Shown: one piece after another, positions 1 through 4,954 of the stretch
Layout of the letters: every line of letters begins with the position of its first letter
Numbering within the stretch: the stretch's first letter is position 1
From: an uncultured bacterium
GTDB lineage: Bacteria; Actinomycetota; Actinomycetes; S36-B12
Direction of reading: 5' to 3'
Assembly: GCA_903940375.1 (NCBI GenBank)
Contig: CAJAKT010000239.1
Location: 1 to 6,219 of the forward strand
DNA: 6,219 bases
Position numbers and translations under genes: made by a program
The notes under the pieces: generated by a model
Database searches by the model: none
The model's input: the letters and a program-made list of their open reading frames with translations, nothing else
What the model was told of the DNA's origin: nothing

Positions 1-407
1 ACCTCGTCGAAGGTCTTCTTGTTCTTCTCGCTCTCGAGGAAGACGGCGACGGAGCCGGAGTCGCTGTGCATCCACTGGATCTGCTCGGCCGACGAGGTCT
101 CGTATACGGGGACGCTCACGGCGCCGGCGTACCAGATCGCGTAGTCGACGAGGGTCCACTCGTAGCGCGTGCGGCTCATCACGCCGATGCGCTCGCCGGG
201 CTCGACGGCGTTGGCGACGATGCCCTTGGCGACGGCCTTGACCTCGTCGAGGAACTGCTGGGCGGACATACCCACCCAGGCGTCGCCGCGGGGCAATGAC
301 AGGGCGATGTGGTCCGGCGTCTTCTCGGCGTTCTCGACGATGTGGTCGACGAGGCTGCCGTGGGTCGGGGACGTAACGACGGCTGGGACGGAGAATTCGG
401 TTCGCAT
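1..407 (-). CDS. Long-chain acyl-CoA synthetase (FadD15-type AMP-forming ligase), N-terminal part, cut by window edge
   Basis: Predicted to activate long-chain fatty acids to acyl-CoA through an acyl-adenylate, using ATP and CoA, in the cytoplasm or at the membrane face. Only the first 135 codons are here; the gene continues past position 1, so the P-loop-like TSGTTG motif and the C-terminal domain are not visible. The start is the ATG at 407: it gives the expected N-terminus (MRTEFSVPAVV) and lies 6 nt after a TACGGT box. Family signature seen: residues 69-80 (EPGERIGVMSRT), then RYEW at 81-84, and GAVSVPVYETSSAEQI at 95-110, the conserved AMP-binding-family segment that is nearly the same in mycobacterial FadD15 (comparison from memory). 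It is transcribed divergently from the SRPBCC-like gene at 493. A neighbouring plsC-type acyltransferase could use its product. Family assignment is strong; the exact chain-length preference cannot be read from this fragment. Confidence 0.93.
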   Translation of the reverse strand, partial: MRTEFSVPAVVTSPTHGSLVDHIVENAEKTPDHIALSLPRGDAWVGMSAQQFLDEVKAVAKGIVANAVEPGERIGVMSRTRYEWTLVDYAIWYAGAVSVPVYETSSAEQIQWMHSDSGSVAVFLESEKNKKTFDE

Positions 408-413
408 ACTTGC

Positions 414-419
414 ACCGTA
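414..419 (-). promoter_or_regulatory. -10 box of a probable leaderless promoter for the acyl-CoA synthetase gene
   Basis: On the minus strand the hexamer TACGGT (TANNNT type) ends 6 nt before the A of the ATG at 407, so transcription would start at or next to the start codon. No Shine-Dalgarno-like purine run precedes the ATG, which fits a leaderless mRNA. I see no good -35 hexamer 16-18 bp upstream. Confidence 0.55.
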
Positions 420-477
420 GGACACATCGCCCCGTCCCGCGACCGATTCTGCCTGCTCGGCCGGCCCTGGCCACCCG

Positions 478-486
478 TGGGATATT
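478..486 (+). promoter_or_regulatory. Extended -10-like element (TGG-GATATT) before the gene at 493
   Basis: GATATT at 481-486 matches TATAAT at four of six positions and is preceded by TGN at 478-480, the extended -10 arrangement. It ends 6 nt before the GTG at 493, again suggesting a leaderless transcript. No Shine-Dalgarno is present. It shares the 85-bp divergent spacer (408-492) with the promoter of the acyl-CoA synthetase gene; nothing else is recognisable in that spacer. Confidence 0.45.
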
Positions 487-492
487 GGCCCC

Positions 493-885
493 GTGGCCAG
501 TGTGGAGTTCAGCGACGAGACGGTTATCGCCGCACGTCGTGAGGTGATTGCCGCGGCCGTGTCGGACCGCTCCCGCTGGGTGGCCTGGTGGCCCGAACTC
601 GAGCTGGCGGTCGTCCTCGATCGGGGACTCTCGGGGATCCGCTGGTCGGTGGCCGGCCCGCTCGTCGGCACGAGCGAGGTGATCCTCGTCGAGCAGCAGG
701 ACGCGGTCCTGGTCCGATATGCGCTGACGGCTGATCCCACCGAGCCGGGCTCACGGACAACCCCGCGCCGGATACCGGATTCACCACGCGGGCGGCGCGA
801 ACTGGACAGCCTCGAGCGCAGGCACGTCGTGACCTGGAAGAGCGTGGTCTGGGCGCTGAAGGACGAGTTCGAGGCGGGGTCGTAG
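493..885 (+). CDS. Small conserved actinobacterial protein, SRPBCC (polyketide cyclase/START-like) fold likely
   Basis: A 130-residue cytoplasmic protein without signal peptide or membrane helix. The arrangement resembles the SRPBCC fold: a first strand (residues 3-7, SVEFS), a helical pair with the aromatic turn RWVAWWPEL (28-36), then alternating strands rich in Val, Leu and Trp (37-77). SRPBCC proteins form a deep hydrophobic cavity that binds lipids or other apolar ligands; no ligand can be named here. An Arg/Pro-rich stretch at about residues 83-98 (SRTTPRRIPDSPRGRR) is an unusual charged loop before the last helix (about 105-128, ending WKSVVWALKDEFE). The GTG at 493 is chosen because it follows the -10-like element at the leaderless distance. 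The stop at 885 lies 5 bp before the phosphoesterase, implying one transcript. The protein also looks like the small gene next to fadD15 in mycobacteria, from memory only. Reality of the gene is likely; fold assignment is moderate. Confidence 0.8.
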   Translation: MASVEFSDETVIAARREVIAAAVSDRSRWVAWWPELELAVVLDRGLSGIRWSVAGPLVGTSEVILVEQQDAVLVRYALTADPTEPGSRTTPRRIPDSPRGRRELDSLERRHVVTWKSVVWALKDEFEAGS

Positions 886-890
886 CCGCT

Positions 891-1670
891 GTGCGATTGC
901 ATGTGGTCAGCGATGTGCACGGTGCCGCTGAAGAGCTGAGCCGGGCAGCGGACGGCAGCGATGTCTTCGTCTGCCTCGGCGATCTCATCCTGTTCCTCGA
1001 CTACGACGATCCCTCGCGCGGGATCTTCGCTGACCTGTTCGGCGTGGAGCATGCCCGCGCCTACATCGAGGCACGTACGGCGAACCGATTCGCTGAGGCA
1101 CACGAACTGAGCACTGCCGCGTGGGCACGGCTGGGCGTGTCTGGTTCCGAGGAGCGATGGGCCCTCATGAGCGCTCGGGTCGAGGTGCAGTACCAGGAGT
1201 TGTTCGACGCGATGCCGACGCCGGCGCTGCTGACGTACGGCAATGTCGACGTACCGAGCCTGTGGCCCGCCTATCTGCGCGAGGGCCACCGGGTTCTTGA
1301 TGCGGAGGTTGTCGAGGTCGACGGGATGCGGTGGGGCTTCGTCGGGGGTGGGCTCGTCAGCCCGATGCGGACTCCGTACGAGCTCACCGAGGCCGACTAT
1401 GCCGAGCGGATCGCCTCGCTCGGTCCCGTAGACATCCTGTTCACGCACATCCCGCCGGCAATCCCGGAACTCATCTATGACGTGGCCGCGCGCCGGTTCG
1501 AGGTGGGCAGCCGTGCCGTGCGCTCCTACATCGATGAGTACCAGCCGCGGTTCCATCTCTTCGGGCACATCCACCAGCCGCTCGTCCGGCGGACCCGGGT
1601 CGGCCGCACGGAGTGCATCAATGTGGGGCACTTCCACGGGACGGGCCGGCCCTTTGTGCTGGACCTCTGA
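891..1670 (+). CDS. Calcineurin-like metallophosphoesterase with helical insertion
   Basis: A 259-residue two-metal phosphoesterase; the substrate is unknown. Motifs in order: SDVHG (D8, H10), GD at 30-31, GNVD at 117-120, the metal-binding His in THIPP (H186) and GHIH at 225-228. All metal ligands of the family are present, so it should be active. Two features stand out. First, the usual GNHD motif reads GNVD, so the conserved His that commonly acts as a general acid is Val here. Second, motif II and motif III are about 85 residues apart, roughly 50 more than usual; the extra stretch (about 40-105, rich in Ala, Glu and Arg) looks helical and could form a lid or partner surface. I remember a similar insertion and GNVD in actinobacterial relatives, so this is probably a subfamily trait. 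No signal peptide: cytoplasmic. The GTG at 891 is used because SDVHG must sit close to the N-terminus. Probably cotranscribed with the gene ending at 885. Confidence 0.92.
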   Translation: MRLHVVSDVHGAAEELSRAADGSDVFVCLGDLILFLDYDDPSRGIFADLFGVEHARAYIEARTANRFAEAHELSTAAWARLGVSGSEERWALMSARVEVQYQELFDAMPTPALLTYGNVDVPSLWPAYLREGHRVLDAEVVEVDGMRWGFVGGGLVSPMRTPYELTEADYAERIASLGPVDILFTHIPPAIPELIYDVAARRFEVGSRAVRSYIDEYQPRFHLFGHIHQPLVRRTRVGRTECINVGHFHGTGRPFVLDL

Positions 1671-1690
1671 GGATGACCTCGCGCGGGCGG

Positions 1691-1696
1691 TAGCCT
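1691..1696 (+). promoter_or_regulatory. -10 box of a probable leaderless promoter for the SRPBCC/ArsA-like operon
   Basis: TAGCCT ends 6 nt before the ATG at 1703, the actinobacterial leaderless layout, and no Shine-Dalgarno lies in the 32-bp gap after the phosphoesterase stop at 1670. This suggests that the downstream three-gene unit has its own start of transcription, although read-through from 493 is also possible. Confidence 0.5.
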
Positions 1697-1702
1697 TCGG
1701 CC

Positions 1703-2158
1703 ATGGCCGACCAGACCCAGTCCAGCATCGTGATCGATGCCAGCCCAGCCGCCATCATGACCGTGATCGCCGATCTCAAGTCCTACCCCGACTGGAGCGA
1801 CGGCATCAAGGAGGTGACCGTTCTCGCCGTCTTCGAGGACGACAACCGGCCCGCTGATGCGCGCTTCAATCTGGCCTCGGGGGCGATCAAGGACATCTAC
1901 GAGCTTGAGTACGACTGGGACGGCGACCACAAGGTGTCCTGGACGCTGACCAAGGGCGACATGCTCACGGCCATGGACGGGGTCTATGAGCTGACGGACA
2001 ACGGCAACGGGACCACGACCGTCGACTACCGGCTCTCCGTCGACGTGAAGATCCCGATGATCGGCATGATCAAGCGCAAGGCCGAGAAGGTCATCGTCGA
2101 TACCGCCCTGAAGGGCCTGAAGAAGCGTGTTGAGTCGGGCCCGGCTGATCCTGCTTAG
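1703..2158 (+). CDS. SRPBCC family protein (polyketide cyclase/dehydrase-like, Rv2185c type)
   Basis: A 151-residue cytoplasmic protein of the START/SRPBCC superfamily, expected to hold a hydrophobic ligand, perhaps a lipid, in a central cavity. Seen: the N-terminal strand and helix SSIVIDASPAAIMTVIAD (7-24), the diagnostic turn LKSYPDWSDGIKEV (25-38), a run of strands with alternating charged and apolar residues (40-113), and a long amphipathic C-terminal helix starting near KIPMIG (about 115-145, Lys-rich: KRKAEK and KGLKKR). The basic last helix could touch acidic membranes or a partner; that is inference. No catalytic residues are evident, so transport, chaperoning or ligand sensing is as likely as enzymology. 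Its last 32 nt overlap the start of the ArsA-like gene, so their translation is probably coupled. From memory, mycobacteria and streptomycetes keep the same SRPBCC-ArsA pair. The ATG at 1703 gives the expected family N-terminus. Confidence 0.9.
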   Translation: MADQTQSSIVIDASPAAIMTVIADLKSYPDWSDGIKEVTVLAVFEDDNRPADARFNLASGAIKDIYELEYDWDGDHKVSWTLTKGDMLTAMDGVYELTDNGNGTTTVDYRLSVDVKIPMIGMIKRKAEKVIVDTALKGLKKRVESGPADPA

Positions 2159-3200
2159 CGGCATCGCGGGCGCCGGTACCACCACGATCACCGCGGCCAC
2201 GGCCGCCGCGCTGCAGGCTGAGGGCCTGCGGGTCGAGGTCATCGACGTCTCCGAGCCGCAGGCGCCCGATCAGTCCGTTGTCGCTGGCATCTCGCTGAGC
2301 CTGGGCCAGGTCTTTGCCGAGGTGGGCGCTGATCCGTTGCTGGCGGAGGCCTGGACGTCTCTGCCCGCAGTCGCGTACCTGTCCTCACTCACCCGCATCG
2401 TGGCAGCCCTCGACGACGCGAGTATCGACGCCGTCGTCGTGGACGCGGGCGATCATCGTCTGGCCCGGGAACTCGTGGACCTGCCGGCCGTTCTGCTGCG
2501 GCTGCTCGATGCCGTGCTGACGCCCAGACTCGCCATGCTCAGGCCATCCGGTGGGGTCGGTTCCCGTGGCGATGCGCCCCTCTTCGAGGCCCTGTCTGCG
2601 GTGCGGGCCGCTGTCCTGCGAATGACGACCGCGCTGGCCCATCCGGCCACCACGATCCGGCTCGTCACGGCTCCCGAGCAGGGTGCGGCCGATCGCACGG
2701 AGCGGGCGGGTGCGGCATTCGCGATGCTGGGCGTGGGCGTTGACGGAGTCATCGTGAATCGGTTCCCGCGCAAGGCGGACGGCGCCTCGAAGGGTGCGAT
2801 CGCCAGGGCTGAGGCGATCCGCGTCGGGCTCGAGAGCCGCCTGGGTGGAGTTGCGGTCTGGTCATCCACGTCGAAGCTGCGCCCGGTTCCGAAGGGCAGG
2901 TCCGCGCTCGGCCCGCTGGAACGCGTGGCGGTGCTCGATGCCGAGCAGCTGACCGTCCGCGTCGGCGAGGAGGATTTCGCCATGGAGCTGCCCCTGGCTC
3001 CGGCAGCACGGCAGGCGGCGACGGTCGGCGTGCAGGCCGACAGCCTCGTGGTCGCCTTCGACGGTGTGCTCCGGTGGATTGACCTTCCGCCCGTCCTTCG
3101 TCGCTGCATCGCAACGCATGCCGACCGCACGCCAGCCGGCCTGCGCCTGACCTTCGTGCCGGACCCCGCCGCGTGGCGCGAACCGGTGGTTGCATCGTGA
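2127..3200 (+). CDS. ArsA/Get3-like protein with degenerate P-loop (probable pseudo-ATPase)
   Basis: A 357-residue protein of the SIMIBI/ArsA-GET3 group (Rv2184c type). Family evidence: an N-terminal strand-loop-helix LILLSGIAGAGTTTITAATA (7-26), a strand with VVVDAG (103-108) followed by ELVDLPAVLLRLLDAV (115-130), where relatives read TLRLLALP and then a helix, the strand GVIVNRFP in the second half, and a C-terminal beta-rich HSP20-like domain (about 286-352, from EDFAMELPLAP to LRLTFVPDPAAW). Key oddity: the deviant Walker A GKGGVGKTT is GIAGAGTTT at 12-20, so both signature lysines are lost (Ile13, Thr18). The switch I STDPAH reads VSEPQA at about 41-46, and the DxAPTG motif reads DAGDHR at 106-111. 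It likely no longer hydrolyses ATP as ArsA does; it may bind nucleotide weakly or act as a scaffold. The GTG at 2127 (TTG 2130 alternative) overlaps the upstream gene by 32 nt; no clear Shine-Dalgarno. The stop overlaps the next gene by 4 nt. Confidence 0.85.
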   Translation: MLSRARLILLSGIAGAGTTTITAATAAALQAEGLRVEVIDVSEPQAPDQSVVAGISLSLGQVFAEVGADPLLAEAWTSLPAVAYLSSLTRIVAALDDASIDAVVVDAGDHRLARELVDLPAVLLRLLDAVLTPRLAMLRPSGGVGSRGDAPLFEALSAVRAAVLRMTTALAHPATTIRLVTAPEQGAADRTERAGAAFAMLGVGVDGVIVNRFPRKADGASKGAIARAEAIRVGLESRLGGVAVWSSTSKLRPVPKGRSALGPLERVAVLDAEQLTVRVGEEDFAMELPLAPAARQAATVGVQADSLVVAFDGVLRWIDLPPVLRRCIATHADRTPAGLRLTFVPDPAAWREPVVAS

Positions 3201-3520
3201 GCGGCGACGGCGCGGGTCGCACGCCGTGGTGGTACTCAGGGTCCGACGACGCGGAGCCCGTGAACGAGCCTGCAGCAGCACCAGAGTCGGCCGGGATGGA
3301 CTGGTCGGCGCTGATGGTAGGGGCACAGCGCATGGTCGACTGGGCATCGGAGAAGGTGATGGCCCCGCACGCCGACCATGGGGATCCGTCTGCTCATCCG
3401 GACTGCATGGTGTGTCGCACTCTCCTACTCGTCGGCGGTACCGAGCGAGGCCCCGCTGCCGCGTCGGCTGATCCGCCGGAGGCACCCGAGCCGATCCGCT
3501 GGCTGCCGATCCGCGGCTAG
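3197..3520 (+). CDS. Small conserved hypothetical protein with Cys/His cluster (possible metal site)
   Basis: A 107-residue protein of unknown function. The GTG at 3197 is chosen because it forms a GTGA overlap with the stop of the ArsA-like gene, and a weak GGTGG (3185-3189) lies 7 nt upstream; a GTG at 3173 is also in frame. Layout: a low-complexity acidic/Pro-Ala N-terminus (1-33) containing TPWWYSG (9-15), a probable amphipathic helix at 34-55 (from MDWSALMVGAQRM to SEKVM), then a cluster of H58, H61, H67, C70 and C73 (HPDCMVCR) that could bind a metal ion or be redox active, a short hydrophobic helix (75-81), and a Pro-rich tail ending IRWLPIRG. No signal peptide or full membrane helix. 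Small proteins with a C-x-x-C next to the ArsA-like gene also occur in other actinobacteria, from memory. Tight coupling suggests that it works with the ArsA-like protein. Confidence 0.8.
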   Translation: MSGDGAGRTPWWYSGSDDAEPVNEPAAAPESAGMDWSALMVGAQRMVDWASEKVMAPHADHGDPSAHPDCMVCRTLLLVGGTERGPAAASADPPEAPEPIRWLPIRG

Positions 3521-3523
3521 GCT
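3518..3523 (+). promoter_or_regulatory. -10 box of a probable leaderless promoter for glucokinase, overlapping the upstream stop codon
   Basis: TAGGCT shares its TAG with the stop codon of the small Cys/His gene and ends 7 nt before the GTG at 3531. No Shine-Dalgarno is found in the 10-nt gap. Together these favour a leaderless transcript starting at the GTG, in addition to possible read-through from upstream. No convincing -35 is seen. Confidence 0.5.
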
Positions 3524-3530
3524 GTCCGTC

Positions 3531-4484
3531 GTGGGTATGAGCATCGGCGTCGACATCGGGGGCACCAAGATCCTCGCTGGCACGGTCACGGAGACCGGCG
3601 AGGTCGTCTCGACGGCTCGCCGTCCTACCCCGCGCAACGACGCGAACGATGTCCTCGATCTGGTTGCCGATGTGGTCAACGAACTCGTCGCCGGGACGGA
3701 CGAGCCCCTCGACGGTGTTGGCCTCGGCGTTGCCGGGCTCGTCGATGCCGAGCGTTCCAAGGTCTACTTCGCACCCAACCTGCGCTGGTCTCAGGTGCCG
3801 GTCCGCGTTCTCCTCGAGGCCGCGACCGGGCTGCCTGTCGTTGTCGAGAACGACGGCAACGTTGCTGCCTGGGGCGAGTACCGCTTCGGTGCCGGTCGCG
3901 ACTCGGGCGACCTGACTCTCGTCACCGTCGGCACGGGTATCGGTGGCGGCATCGTCATCAACGGCGGGCTCTTCCGCGGCGCGCACGGCGTGGCCGGGGA
4001 GATCGGGCACATCAATGCCGTTCCTGACGGCCGGCCCTGCGGCTGTGGCCGCAATGGCTGCCTCGAGCAGTACGCCAGCGGCAACGCGCTCGTGCGCGAG
4101 GCTCGGCTGCTCGCAGCTGAGCGTCGCTCGGAGGCCGGGGTTCTCCTCGCACTTGGCGACGGCACGCCAGAAGGCGTGCAGGGCGTGCACATCACTGAGG
4201 CTGCGCGGGCGGGTGACCCTGTCGCCATGGAGGCCTTCGCCGTGGTGGGCACGTGGCTCGGACGTGGTCTGGCCGACCTGGCCGCCGTGCTGGACCCCGA
4301 GGTCTTCGTGATCGGCGGCGGCGTGTCCGATGCGGGTGACCTGCTGCTGGCCAGTGCGCGTCAGACCCTCGCGGACAAGCTCATCGGCCAGCAGAACCGG
4401 CCTGCTCCGCTGGTCAGGGTCGCGGAACTCACGAACCGTGCCGGCCTCATCGGTGCTGCTGACCTGGCCCGCCAGCCGCGCTGA
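3531..4484 (+). CDS. ROK-family glucokinase
   Basis: Phosphorylates glucose to glucose 6-phosphate with ATP (some actinobacterial members also use polyphosphate), feeding glycolysis in the cytoplasm; in streptomycetes the orthologue (GlkA) also takes part in carbon catabolite repression. The 317-residue length fits that family. Motifs: phosphate-binding DIGGTK (8-13), catalytic Asp in ENDGN (D108 of 106-110), second ATP motif GTGIGGGI, substrate-binding EIGH (157-160), and the ROK zinc site with H160 and C170, C172, C177 in CGCGRNGCLE (E179 also contacts sugar in relatives). There is no N-terminal winged-helix domain, so it is an enzyme rather than a ROK repressor. The GTG at 3531 is preferred over ATG at 3537 because of the box 7 nt upstream; an open frame extends further to 3378, but that part overlaps the previous gene and has no family similarity. 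Glucose is the likeliest sugar, but other hexoses cannot be excluded. Confidence 0.93.
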   Translation: MGMSIGVDIGGTKILAGTVTETGEVVSTARRPTPRNDANDVLDLVADVVNELVAGTDEPLDGVGLGVAGLVDAERSKVYFAPNLRWSQVPVRVLLEAATGLPVVVENDGNVAAWGEYRFGAGRDSGDLTLVTVGTGIGGGIVINGGLFRGAHGVAGEIGHINAVPDGRPCGCGRNGCLEQYASGNALVREARLLAAERRSEAGVLLALGDGTPEGVQGVHITEAARAGDPVAMEAFAVVGTWLGRGLADLAAVLDPEVFVIGGGVSDAGDLLLASARQTLADKLIGQQNRPAPLVRVAELTNRAGLIGAADLARQPR

Positions 4485-4493
4485 TCGACGCAG

Positions 4494-4532
4494 GGCACCA
4501 CCGTTGCACTGCTAACGGCACCACCGGTGCAC
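4494..4532. repeat. Two direct copies of a 16-bp unit in the convergent intergenic gap
   Basis: GGCACCACCGTTGCAC at 4494-4509 and GGCACCACCGGTGCAC at 4517-4532 differ at a single base and start 23 bp apart. They occupy nearly all of the 50-bp gap between the glucokinase stop (4484) and the membrane-protein stop (4535-4537). Confidence 0.7.
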
Positions 4533-4536
4533 CGTT
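4514..4536. terminator. Possible bidirectional hairpin between convergent genes
   Basis: The stem pairs AACG (4514-4517) with CGTT (4533-4536) and GCACC (4518-4522) with GGTGC (4526-4530), with a 3-nt loop and a 2-nt bulge at 4531-4532. It lies between two converging genes, the right place for a shared terminator, and it runs into the stop codon of the minus-strand gene. There is no U-tract on either strand, so it would be a non-classical terminator, as is common in actinobacteria. Confidence 0.4.
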
Positions 4537-4954
4537 ACACGACGGCGCCGTTGTCCTCGTCGTCGTCCCGATCCTTCATCCGTGCGACGAGTGCGACGAA
4601 GCCGCCGACGGTCACCAGCACGCCGAGGGTTGCCAGCCAGCTGTCCCAGCCCAGCAGGTTCGAGGTCATGATCAGCAGAGGCCCGCCGAGCACTGCCCCC
4701 CATGAGAATCGACCGATCGTGTCGGCCGGGCGCGGCAGCGGCGGCGGGTGCGGAGGCTCGTAGCCCTCCTCCTCGTCGTCGATGTCGACCGGGTCGGCAA
4801 GCGGGTCCGGATGGTCGCCTTCCGCCTGCAGGGCAGGTAGGGACGACTCCTTGGGGAACTGCGGCCCGAGGTCGATCTGTCCGCTCAGGTCGGCGACGAT
4901 CGCATCCCAGGCACGCTGCTCGTGCTCGGGGAGGTCGGAGTCGCGTTCGGTCAC
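4535..4954 (-). CDS. Conserved actinobacterial two-helix membrane protein, function unknown
   Basis: A 139-residue protein. The GTG at 4954 forms a GTGA overlap with the esterase stop, so the two are almost certainly one operon with coupled translation; the open frame continues upstream but only within the esterase. Layout: an N-terminal helix with LPEHEQRAWDAIVADL (8-23), similar in style to the LSEHEQ start of DUF3040 membrane proteins; an acidic linker (about 45-66, with DIDDEEEG); a proline stretch YEPPHPPPLPRP (65-76); two membrane segments (about 84-101 and 106-124) separated by a short GWDSW turn; and a charged tail with KDRDDDED ending NGAVV. The short turn predicts a helical hairpin with both ends on the same side, most simply in the cytoplasm. 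I recall proteins with the same proline run and GAVV end elsewhere in actinobacteria, but no function is known to me. Confidence 0.85.
   Translation of the reverse strand: MTERDSDLPEHEQRAWDAIVADLSGQIDLGPQFPKESSLPALQAEGDHPDPLADPVDIDDEEEGYEPPHPPPLPRPADTIGRFSWGAVLGGPLLIMTSNLLGWDSWLATLGVLVTVGGFVALVARMKDRDDDEDNGAVV

Noticed and set aside
309..542. Short plus-strand open frames over the acyl-CoA synthetase start and the divergent spacer.
   Set aside because: The minus strand here encodes a strongly conserved FadD N-terminus; the plus-strand frames show no motif and cross the promoter region.
1643..1652. GGGCCGGCCC palindrome followed by TTT near the end of the phosphoesterase gene, as a terminator.
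   Set aside because: It is a perfect palindrome without a loop, lies inside coding sequence 16 nt before the stop codon, and the T run is only three bases.
1526..2242. A 238-codon minus-strand open frame opposite the phosphoesterase end and SRPBCC gene.
   Set aside because: Shadow of the real plus-strand coding; no family motif, ribosome binding site or promoter supports it.
3378..3530. Upstream extension of the glucokinase frame.
   Set aside because: The extra 51 residues overlap the small Cys/His gene, are Arg-rich without glucokinase similarity, and the DIGGTK motif must lie near the N-terminus.
2862..4190. A 442-codon open frame on the minus strand opposite the ArsA-like and glucokinase genes.
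   Set aside because: It is opposite well-supported genes with clear family motifs, has low-complexity Arg/Ala/Pro-type composition and no recognisable motif. Long antisense frames are expected in GC-rich DNA.
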